Origin: JAJXWB01 sp965246795
GTDB taxonomy: Bacteria; Pseudomonadota; Alphaproteobacteria; Rhizobiales; Beijerinckiaceae
Reading direction: 5' to 3'
NCBI GenBank assembly: GCA_965246795.1
Contig: CBDFFN010000004.1
Coordinates: 1-64,000 of the forward strand
DNA length: 64,000 bases
Both the position numbers and the translations under genes were made by a program. The notes below the pieces were generated by a model that made no database searches, was not told the origin of the DNA, and saw only the letters and a program-made list of their open reading frames with translations. Shown in pieces: positions 7,672-14,113 of the stretch (its first letter is position 1; every line of letters begins with the position of its first letter).

Positions 7672-9804
7672 ATGGACGAGCTTCTTCGCGATTTTCTGAC
7701 CGAAACCGGCGACCATGTCGAGGCGGCGGGCGTGCATCTCGTGCAGCTCGAGCGCGACCCCTCCGACATGGCGATGATCGCGTCGATCTTCCGCCTGCTG
7801 CACACGATCAAGGGCACTTGCGGCTTCCTCGGCCTATCGCGCCTCGGCAAGCTCGCACATGCCGCGGAGGCGCTGCTGTCGCGGATGCGCGACGGCGCGC
7901 CGGCGACGGAGGAGACCGTCAATCTCATCCTCACGGCAGTCGACCGTATTCGCTTCCTGCTCGCCGAGATCGAGGCGCGGCAAACGGAGCCCGTCGGTGG
8001 CGACGAAGACCTTATCGACGCGCTCGAAGTCGAGGCCGAGGGTGTGTCCATACCGGCCACACCGCAAGCGCCGGTATTGCTCGCAGCGCCGTTGAAGCCG
8101 CTCAATCAGCATTCATCAGCGGCGCCCTCCCCGGACGCGTCGCGCGCGAAAAACGCCACCGTTCGTATCGGTCTCGATCTGATCGAGACGATGGTGACGC
8201 TCGTCTCCGAACTCGTTCTTACGCGCAACCAGCTTGCCGAAGTCGCGCGCCGCAACGGCAACGCCGATGTCACGGCGACACTAGGGCGTTTGTCATCCAT
8301 CGTCAGTGACCTGCAGGACCAGGTCATGCGGGCGCGCATGCAGCCGCTCGACCGTCTGTTCGGAAGCCTGCCGCGGCTCGCACGCGATCTCGCACGCGAA
8401 CTCGGCAAGGAGATCGACCTCGTCGTCGAAGGCGGCGACAGCGAACTCGATCGCCAGCTCATCGAAGTCCTGCGCGATCCGATGACGCATCTCATTCGCA
8501 ATTGCGCTGACCACGGACTCGAGAGCACCGCGGCTCGCGTTGCTGCCGGCAAGCCGGCGGCCGGGACGATCCGGGTCGTCGCTTCCCATATTGCAGGGCA
8601 AATCCGCATCGAGGTGTCTGACGATGGCCGTGGCCTCGACCTCGCGCGCATCGGTGCGACGGCGCTGCGGCGCGGCGTCATCGACGAAGCGGCGCTCGTC
8701 GACATGACAATCGACGATGTCGCGCGGCTGATCTTCGCTCCGGGCTTCTCGACTGCCGCCGCAGTCACGTCGATCTCCGGGCGCGGCGTTGGGCTCGACG
8801 TCGTGCGCGCCAATATCGAGACGGCTGGCGGCGACGTCACCGTTGCGTCAGAGGCTGGCGTCGGCGCCTGCTTCACCATCCGTCTGCCTCTCACGCTCGC
8901 GATCGCTCCGGCGCTGATCGTACGAGCTGGCGGGCAGCGACTCGCCTTGCCGCAGTTCGATATCGCCGAGATTGTGTCGATCGGCGCGGACTCCCCGCAT
9001 ATTTGCGAGAACGTCGGCGGCGTCGCCGTTTTGTCGCTACGTGGCGAAGTATTGCCGCTCGTCGATCTCGCCGCGCTCCTGCAGCTTCCGCCCTCGGGTG
9101 ATCCCGAAGACGAGCCCATCGCCGCCATCGTGCGCTGCGGCGACGCCTCTTTCGCGTTGCTGCTCGACCGCGTCGAAGACGTACAGGAAATCGTCGTCAA
9201 GCCGATCGGCGCGGTACTCGCGGGCCTGCGTCTCTACGCCGGCCACACTATTCTCGGCGATGGCGGCATCGTGCTGATCCTCGACCCACCCGCGATCGCC
9301 AGCACGCTCGGCGTCCGTCGCGTGCGCGGCACAGGTGCAGCATTGACTGCGCCGGCCGCCGCCTCGCGCGTCACGAACACCCGCATCCTCACATTCCGCG
9401 CTGGATCGCCCGCCACGAAGGCGTTGCCGCTCTCCATCGTGAAGCGCATCGAGACGGTGCGCGCCGCCGACATCGAGCGCAGCGCTGGGCGGCTTGTTGT
9501 TCAGCGCGACGACGGCCTCATCGCGCTGCTGCCGTTGGTCGAGGGCGCGCCGCTGCGCGAACCCGAACAACCTGTGCTCATCATCGAGATCGGCGGCCAC
9601 ACGTTCGGCCTTCTCGTCGACGAGATTGTCGACGTCGTCGATGCCGCGCTTGAGATCGCCATACCGGGCCTGTCACCTGGCGCGCTCGGCGCAGCGGACG
9701 TCGGCGGAACCGTCACCGAAATCGTCGATGCCGACGGCGTATTTCGCGACGCGCATCTCGACCGCCGCGTCGGCTTCGCAAAAAATTCGGAGTATGCGTC
9801 GTGA
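7672..9804 (+). CDS. cheA: Chemotaxis-type histidine kinase CheA with two CheW-like domains
   Basis: 710-residue cytoplasmic kinase. Order of domains: P1 Hpt (His44 in LLHTIKGTCGF), a short linker, P3 dimerisation helices (VTLVSELVLTRNQLAEV), P4 ATPase with N-box HLIRNCADHGLE, G1 DDGRGLDL and G2 SGRGVGLDVV, then two successive CheW-like P5 regions, one from about residue 420 (RLALPQFDIAEIV) and a second from about residue 575. The usual P2 response-regulator docking domain between P1 and P3 is not visible; the linker is only about 60 residues and Pro/Ala-rich. First gene of a five-gene operon; its stop codon overlaps the cheW start. It may control motility, pili or another output. Confidence 0.92.
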   Translation: MDELLRDFLTETGDHVEAAGVHLVQLERDPSDMAMIASIFRLLHTIKGTCGFLGLSRLGKLAHAAEALLSRMRDGAPATEETVNLILTAVDRIRFLLAEIEARQTEPVGGDEDLIDALEVEAEGVSIPATPQAPVLLAAPLKPLNQHSSAAPSPDASRAKNATVRIGLDLIETMVTLVSELVLTRNQLAEVARRNGNADVTATLGRLSSIVSDLQDQVMRARMQPLDRLFGSLPRLARDLARELGKEIDLVVEGGDSELDRQLIEVLRDPMTHLIRNCADHGLESTAARVAAGKPAAGTIRVVASHIAGQIRIEVSDDGRGLDLARIGATALRRGVIDEAALVDMTIDDVARLIFAPGFSTAAAVTSISGRGVGLDVVRANIETAGGDVTVASEAGVGACFTIRLPLTLAIAPALIVRAGGQRLALPQFDIAEIVSIGADSPHICENVGGVAVLSLRGEVLPLVDLAALLQLPPSGDPEDEPIAAIVRCGDASFALLLDRVEDVQEIVVKPIGAVLAGLRLYAGHTILGDGGIVLILDPPAIASTLGVRRVRGTGAALTAPAAASRVTNTRILTFRAGSPATKALPLSIVKRIETVRAADIERSAGRLVVQRDDGLIALLPLVEGAPLREPEQPVLIIEIGGHTFGLLVDEIVDVVDAALEIAIPGLSPGALGAADVGGTVTEIVDADGVFRDAHLDRRVGFAKNSEYAS

Positions 9805-10331
9805 CGCTCTCGCTCGTGTCGTCGACATCCGTGCGCGAAGGCGCGGACCAAGCGTTTCTCGTCGATGCCGGGGGCGCACGATGGGCACTGCCAGCGCACG
9901 CCGTGCAAAGCGTCTTTCGTCCGATCGGCCTGACGCCGGTCCCGCTGGCCCCACCGGTCGTCGAAGGTCTCGTCAATCTGCGCGGGCGCGTCGTGCTCGC
10001 GCTCGATCTCGCGCGTCGTTTGCTCGGTGCACATGCGCCGCCACGTAGCGCCACCACATCGCTTGCAATCGCGGTCGAGCGCGGCGCCGACGTCTTCGCG
10101 CTTCTCGTCGATGGTGTCGGTGATGTCGTGCCGGTCGGCACGATGGAATCCATCACGCCGCCGGCGCATGTATCGACCGACCTCGCGCGCATGACCGCGC
10201 TCTGGTTCCGGTCCGGCGGCGCGCTCATTCCGCTTCTCGATCTTCCGAAAGTTCTCGAGATCGACATCGACCGTCCCAGCGGCAACGAACGCCGCACCCA
10301 TCCTCCGATCGTTTCAGGAGCCAGGCAATGA
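9801..10331 (+). CDS. cheW: Chemotaxis coupling protein CheW
   Basis: 176-residue adaptor linking chemoreceptors to CheA. The CheW fold is seen in FLVDAGGARWALPAHAVQSV, VEGLVNLRGRVVLALDLARRLL and a later FALLVDGVGDVV. The GTG start at 9801 overlaps the cheA stop (GTGA), and its own stop overlaps the ATG of the following response regulator, so translation of the three genes is probably coupled. No methyl-accepting chemoreceptor gene is in the window. Confidence 0.9.
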   Translation: MTLSLVSSTSVREGADQAFLVDAGGARWALPAHAVQSVFRPIGLTPVPLAPPVVEGLVNLRGRVVLALDLARRLLGAHAPPRSATTSLAIAVERGADVFALLVDGVGDVVPVGTMESITPPAHVSTDLARMTALWFRSGGALIPLLDLPKVLEIDIDRPSGNERRTHPPIVSGARQ

Positions 10332-10693
10332 AGCAGTTCCTCGTCGTCGACGATTCCGCCGTCATTCGAAAAGTCGCAAAGCGCATGCTGGAAGGCATGC
10401 AATTCCAAACGGCAGAGGCCGAAGACGGCCGCACCGCTCTGCAGCGTTGCACCGAGCACATGCCCGACGCCATCCTGCTAGACTGGAACATGCCGGTCAT
10501 GGACGGATTCGAGTTTCTGCGTCATCTGCGTGCGCTTCCAGAGGGCCGCAAACCAAAGGTGCTGTTCTGCACGACCGAACATGATGTCACGCAGATCGCG
10601 CGCGCCATGCGTGCCGGCGCCGACGAATACATCATGAAGCCCTTCGACCAGCACATCATGCAGTCGAAGCTCGAAGAAGTCGGCCTCGCCTGA
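10328..10693 (+). CDS. cheY: Single-domain response regulator, CheY family
   Basis: 121-residue receiver domain without an output domain. Acidic pair Asp8-Asp9, phosphoacceptor Asp52 in ILLDWNMPVMDG, Thr in VLFCTTEHD, and the conserved Lys in YIMKPFDQ are all present. The ATG overlaps the cheW stop. CheA lacks a P2 domain, so this protein would have to dock elsewhere on the kinase. Its output may be flagellar or a non-motility target. Confidence 0.92.
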   Translation: MKQFLVVDDSAVIRKVAKRMLEGMQFQTAEAEDGRTALQRCTEHMPDAILLDWNMPVMDGFEFLRHLRALPEGRKPKVLFCTTEHDVTQIARAMRAGADEYIMKPFDQHIMQSKLEEVGLA

Positions 10694-10709
10694 ACGCGGC
10701 GGCAGCAAC

Positions 10710-11384
10710 GTGATCAACGCCCTTCCCTTCACGACCGGCGAAACGGAGCCGCCGCAAACCGTGACACTGCGTCGATGGGGGTTCGCCCGTCCGCGTGCCA
10801 TCGTCATCGGCGCATCGACAGGCGGACCGCAGGCCCTGACCGCCTTTCTGCGCGCGCTCACGCTATCGCTCGACAGTGTCCCGGTCGTCGTCGTGCTGCA
10901 CATGCCGCCCGCCTTCGTGCCGCCGATGTGCCTCGACATCGCGCGACAGACCGGACTGCCGACGATCGTGGCACTGAGTGGCGAACGTCTCCTCGCAGGG
11001 CACGTCTATTTCGCCGCCGGCCCCACGCATTGCACCATTCTCAAATCCGGCGAGGACGCGATCTTCGGCTCGTCCGATGCGCCGCCAGTGAATTTCTGCA
11101 AGCCCGCCGTCGACGTTCTCTTTCGCTCTGCAGCCGAGACATTCGGGAGTGGTGCGCTCGGCGTCGTACTGACCGGCATGGGCCATGACGGACTCGCGGG
11201 TGCGCATGCGATCGTCGAGGCTGGCGGCAGCGTCGTCGCGCAGGACGAGCGCAGCAGCACCGTGTGGGGCATGCCGGGCGCGGTGGCGCGCGAGGCGCTA
11301 TGCGCCGCGGTGCAGGCGCCGGAGCCGCTCGCCTTAACGGTGGCGACGCGTCTGCGGCGCTTCGGACCGGAGCACCGCGCATGA
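10710..11384 (+). CDS. cheB: Stand-alone CheB-type methylesterase
   Basis: 224 residues matching only the catalytic domain of CheB, which removes methyl groups from (or deamidates) chemoreceptor glutamates. The catalytic triad is visible: Ser in GASTGGPQAL, His in VVLHMPPAFV and Asp in LTGMGHDGLAGA. The normal N-terminal receiver domain is missing; only about 25 residues precede the catalytic core, so activity cannot be switched by phosphorylation of this protein itself. GTG start at 10710 after GGCGGCAG. The stop overlaps the cheR start. Confidence 0.9.
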   Translation: MINALPFTTGETEPPQTVTLRRWGFARPRAIVIGASTGGPQALTAFLRALTLSLDSVPVVVVLHMPPAFVPPMCLDIARQTGLPTIVALSGERLLAGHVYFAAGPTHCTILKSGEDAIFGSSDAPPVNFCKPAVDVLFRSAAETFGSGALGVVLTGMGHDGLAGAHAIVEAGGSVVAQDERSSTVWGMPGAVAREALCAAVQAPEPLALTVATRLRRFGPEHRA

Positions 11385-12208
11385 GCGTCGCGCCCGCATC
11401 CCTGCAGACGGCGCTAACGCGCCTCACGGGTTTTTCCATCGATCCCCGTCGCGCCGATTCGATCGCCGACCGCGTTGCGCCCGTCATCGCGGCACATGGC
11501 GTGCGAGATGGTCTCGATCTGATGGCGCGCCTGCGCCCCGGCGCAGACACACCGCTTGCGACCGCACTCGTCGATGCGATGGTGATCAAGGAGACCTTGT
11601 TCTTCCGCGATCGCGCGCCGTGGGATGCATTGCGCGGCACGATCCTGCCGGACCTTATCGCGGCACGGCGCGACCGCAAGCGGCTGCGCCTATGGAGCGC
11701 CGCCTGCTCGACGGGCCAGGAGCCGTACTCGCTGGCGATGCTGCTCGACGAGGAGACGCGTGCGCTCACGGGATGGACCGTCGACATCGTCGCGACGGAT
11801 CTCTCGCGCACCGCGCTTACGACGGCACGCGCAGGTATCTACTCGCATTTTGAGGTGCAGCGCGGCCTCTCCACCAACCATCTGCTGCGGCACTTCCGGA
11901 AAGTGCCGACGGGATGGGAGATCAGCGACGCGCTGCGTGCGGCGGTGACGTTTTCCGAGCGCAACCTGATGGATGAATATCGAAGCCTCGGCACGTTCGA
12001 CATCGTCTGCTGTCGCAACGTGATGCTCTATATGGATGTCGAGCGGCGGCGGGACATATTCTCGCGTCTCGCGCAGATCATCGCGCCGGACGGCTATCTC
12101 GTTCTGGGCGCAGCCGAAACGATCATCGGGCTGACTGAGGCGTTTGCGCCCTATCCCGGCAGCCCATCGGTCTTCATTCCGGCACGCGCTGTGCGCGAAG
12201 CGGCGTAG
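11381..12208 (+). CDS. cheR: Chemoreceptor methyltransferase CheR
   Basis: 275-residue SAM-dependent methyltransferase that methylates receptor glutamates, opposing CheB. N-terminal helical domain (residues 1-75), then the Rossmann domain with the SAM motif LWSAACSTGQEPYSLAM, DIVATDLS and FDIVCCRNVMLYMD. The start at 11381 makes an ATGA overlap with cheB; an upstream in-frame ATG would lie deep inside cheB. Last gene of the operon. Confidence 0.93.
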   Translation: MSVAPASLQTALTRLTGFSIDPRRADSIADRVAPVIAAHGVRDGLDLMARLRPGADTPLATALVDAMVIKETLFFRDRAPWDALRGTILPDLIAARRDRKRLRLWSAACSTGQEPYSLAMLLDEETRALTGWTVDIVATDLSRTALTTARAGIYSHFEVQRGLSTNHLLRHFRKVPTGWEISDALRAAVTFSERNLMDEYRSLGTFDIVCCRNVMLYMDVERRRDIFSRLAQIIAPDGYLVLGAAETIIGLTEAFAPYPGSPSVFIPARAVREAA

Positions 12209-12219
12209 CCCAAATGGCA

Positions 12220-12245
12220 ACGGCCGCCGCTTTCGCGACGGCCGT
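12220..12245. terminator. Stem-loop between cheR and the repeat-protein gene
   Basis: acggccg (12220-12226) pairs with cggccgt (12239-12245), a 7-bp G+C stem with a 12-base loop in the 68-bp convergent gap. Rightward it is followed by cctgtttcgg, a weak T-tract, so it may end both convergent transcripts. Confidence 0.5.
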
Positions 12246-12276
12246 CCTGTTTCGGTGATGGTTGGTTGCGTGTCGC

Positions 12277-12933
12277 TCAGCGGCGGAAGGGCGTGGTGGC
12301 GACGCTGCGGCCGGTGACGATCGCGGCGCTGGCGATGTTCTTCACGGCGCGGGCCTCGAAGTTGGCGACCTTGGACACGCCGTTCACCGCGCCCGTACCG
12401 ACCTTGCCGGCGAGCCGGCCCTCGGCCTTGATGATCGAGGCGACGCCTCTGGCTTCTGTCGACAGCACCGTCTTCATCGCGCCGGCTTCCCACTTCACGA
12501 CCTTGCCGACACCCTTGGCGACACCGAGCCCGAGCTTGGCTTCGGTATTGAGCACGGTCTTCACCGCGCCCGCTTCCCATTTCACGACCTTGCCGACGCC
12601 CTTGGCGACACCGAGACCAAACTTCGCTTCGGTCTTCAAGACAGTCCCGACGCCCTTCACGACATGGCCGGCGATTTTGGCTTCCGTCTTGAGAACGGTG
12701 CCGACACCTTTGGCGACGCCGCCGACGATCTTCGCTTCGGTCTTGGCGACCGTAACGACGCCCTTCGCAACACCCTTGGCTGCGCCGGCAGCGACATGAC
12801 CGACAGTCTTCACTGCCGACTTCACGATCTTGAGGGGGTTGGGAAAGCCGAAGGCGTGGCTCGGGACGCTGCCGATCATCGTGAGCGTGGTGGCGAGGCC
12901 GAGAGCGAGAGCGAGGCGCTTGGTGGTGTTCAT
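12277..12933 (-). CDS. Secreted protein of cationic amphipathic TEAK repeats
   Basis: 218 residues: signal peptide (MNTTKRLALALGLATTLTMI, cleavage after SHA), then an almost entirely repetitive mature part rich in Lys, Val, Gly and Ala. TEAK/TEAR blocks occur at residues 65, 83, 101, 130 and 159, spaced by 18 or 29 residues. Both intervals are close to whole numbers of alpha-helical turns, which would put the blocks on one face. GxxxG-like GVAKGVG units recur between them. I do not recognise a named family; the composition recalls lipid-binding 11-mer repeat proteins, an analogy only. No catalytic residues are seen. The start at 12933 was chosen because the paralogue at 13793 begins with the same MNTTKRLALAL. 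Two CRP-like sites lie upstream. Confidence 0.8.
   Translation of the reverse strand: MNTTKRLALALGLATTLTMIGSVPSHAFGFPNPLKIVKSAVKTVGHVAAGAAKGVAKGVVTVAKTEAKIVGGVAKGVGTVLKTEAKIAGHVVKGVGTVLKTEAKFGLGVAKGVGKVVKWEAGAVKTVLNTEAKLGLGVAKGVGKVVKWEAGAMKTVLSTEARGVASIIKAEGRLAGKVGTGAVNGVSKVANFEARAVKNIASAAIVTGRSVATTPFRR
12460..12633 (-). repeat. Tandem 87-bp coding repeat, two copies
   Basis: Residues 101-129 and 130-158 of the repeat protein are 26/29 identical, differing only at F/L, V/M and N/S, and the DNA repeats with a period of 87 bp (29 codons). This points to a recent internal duplication. Confidence 0.85.
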
Positions 12934-13012
12934 GGTCTTGATCCCCTGTTCCTTCGCCTTCGCTGGGGCGCGTCGGCATGAACACGGTTTACGCGCTCTC
13001 AATCGAAGACCT

Positions 13013-13028
13013 TGTGATGGATGTCACA
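13013..13028. promoter_or_regulatory. CRP-like palindrome, promoter-proximal site of the repeat-protein gene
   Basis: TGTGA (13013-13017), six bases, TCACA (13024-13028): a perfect match to the CRP/FNR-superfamily consensus TGTGA-N6-TCACA. It is 80 bp from the start codon at 12933. Next to it, towards the gene, a block at about 12970-12993 is nearly identical to the equivalent place before the paralogue and probably includes the core promoter. Confidence 0.65.
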
Positions 13029-13063
13029 ACGATACAGGCGCAAGCGACGACGACACACGATGC

Positions 13064-13079
13064 TGTGACGGCCATCACA
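13064..13079. promoter_or_regulatory. CRP-like palindrome, distal site of the repeat-protein gene
   Basis: TGTGA (13064-13068), six bases, TCACA (13075-13079), again a perfect consensus. Its centre is 51 bp from the proximal site, about five helical turns, so two dimers would bind on the same face of DNA. Confidence 0.6.
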
Positions 13080-13120
13080 CAAGTCATGCGTGCGAAACAG
13101 GCCGCACCACCCCAAACGAA

Positions 13121-13147
13121 AAAGGCGGCGCCAGAGCGCCGCCTCTT
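13121..13147 (-). terminator. Rho-independent terminator of the frameshifted paralogue
   Basis: ggcggcgc (13124-13131) pairs with gcgccgcc (13136-13143) around a 4-base loop. Read leftwards the stem is followed by TTTTTCG, giving a strong terminator 19 bp after the restored stop codon at 13166. It also lies upstream of the distal CRP-like site of the next gene, insulating the two transcripts. Confidence 0.8.
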
Positions 13148-13165
13148 CAAATCGAAGTGGGTGGT

Positions 13166-13793
13166 TCAGCGACGATGCGGGATCGCCGGCGCAGCGATGC
13201 TGCGGCCCATCATCAGCGGCACAGTCGCAGCCTTGGCAAAGGCGCGGGCATCGTTGCCGGCGACCTTTACCGTCGTGCGCGCGATGTTCGCTGCCGTACG
13301 GGCCTGGATTGCCGCAATGCTGGCGGCCGTCTTGATGTCCGACACGATGACGGTCTTCGCCGTCTTTCGCCTGAATGCTTGCGGTCTGCGCGATGGTGCG
13401 GCCGGTCGTCTTGCCGATATCCAACGCGCCCTTGATCGGCGCAGAGGCGATCGTATTCAGACCCTTGAGGTTGCCGGACGCGAGCTGACCGACGCCTTTC
13501 GCGGTGTTGATGCCGATCTTCACCGGCGCTGTGGCAACCTTGACCGCGCCCTTCGCGACGATCGAGGCGACCTTCGCTTCGGCCTTCACGACGGTGACGA
13601 CGCCTTTGCCGACGGCCTTCGCACCCTTGGCGACACCTTTCGCAACGCCTTCGGCGGCGTGCCCGACCGTCTTCACGATCGACTTCACGGCTTTGAACGG
13701 ATTGAGCGAGAAAGCATGGCTCGGCGCGGTGCCCATCATCGAGAGCGAAGCGGCGAGACTTAAGGCGAGAGCAAGACGCTTGGTGGTGTTCAT
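13166..13793 (-). pseudogene. Frameshifted paralogue of the TEAK-repeat secreted protein
   Basis: The first 142 or so codons run from MNTTKRLALALSLAASLSMM through SHAF and KSIVKTVGHAAEGVAKGVAK to IAQTASIQAK, paralogous to the neighbour. In that frame the sequence then turns Arg/Cys/His-rich and reads through the terminator. Removing one T from the TTT at 13365-13367 restores a frame reading TAKTVIVSDIKTAASIAAIQ and ending MMGRSIAAPAIPHRR with a stop at 13166-13168. This matches the paralogue's ending (VTGRSVATTPFRR) and gives 208 residues against 218. The intact promoter block and terminator suggest the damage is recent, a sequencing error, or phase variation. The repeats here are weaker than in the neighbour. 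Confidence 0.8.
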
Positions 13794-13870
13794 CGTCGTA
13801 AGACCTGTTCTGAGCCGTTGCGGGGGTGCGTCGGCTTGAACACGGTTTACGACGTCGGAATCGGCATCCC

Positions 13871-13886
13871 TGTGATGTGCATCACG
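13871..13886. promoter_or_regulatory. CRP-like palindrome, proximal site of the paralogue
   Basis: TGTGA (13871-13875), six bases, TCACG (13882-13886): one mismatch to the consensus. It lies 78 bp before the start at 13793, compared with 80 bp for the equivalent site of the other copy. Confidence 0.55.
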
Positions 13887-13922
13887 TCGGGAACAGCCGG
13901 CAAACGTCGCGCGACGCTGTGC

Positions 13923-13938
13923 TGTGATTGTCGTCACA
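13923..13938. promoter_or_regulatory. CRP-like palindrome, distal site of the paralogue
   Basis: TGTGA (13923-13927), six bases, TCACA (13934-13938), a perfect consensus. Centre-to-centre distance to the proximal site is 52 bp, the same spacing as at the other copy. Confidence 0.6.
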
Positions 13939-14033
13939 ACGTTTACGCGTCGACGACTCCGGCGACATGCTCGCAATCAATTCGTGAAGCGCATCGCGTG
14001 CGATGATCGATGACAACACGATCCCAAAACGCG

Positions 14034-14060
14034 AAAGGGCGGCGCCGAAGCACCGCCCTT
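14034..14060 (-). terminator. Terminator downstream of amtB
   Basis: gggcgg (14037-14042) pairs with ccgccc (14053-14058), extended by flanking aa/tt. Read leftwards the stem runs into CCCTTTCGCGTTTTG. It begins 54 bp after the amtB stop codon and would end the glnK-amtB transcript. Confidence 0.65.
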
Positions 14061-14113
14061 CCCTAAGCAGTCGCGATCCGGGGCGGGAGAGACCCGGCCC
14101 CGCGGCTGCGGTC

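Larger units (their letters stand above)
13794..14033. other. Regulatory intergenic region before the frameshifted paralogue
   Basis: No gene is seen between the paralogue start and the amtB terminator. The part nearest the gene (about 13828-13851) repeats, with a single change, the block at 12970-12993 in front of the other copy. Two CRP-like sites follow at 13871 and 13923. The remainder, towards 14033, shows no recognisable feature. Confidence 0.6.

Noticed and set aside
12460..12633. CRISPR-like tandem repeats
   Set aside because: The repeats are contiguous, 87 bp, in frame and coding; there are no spacers.
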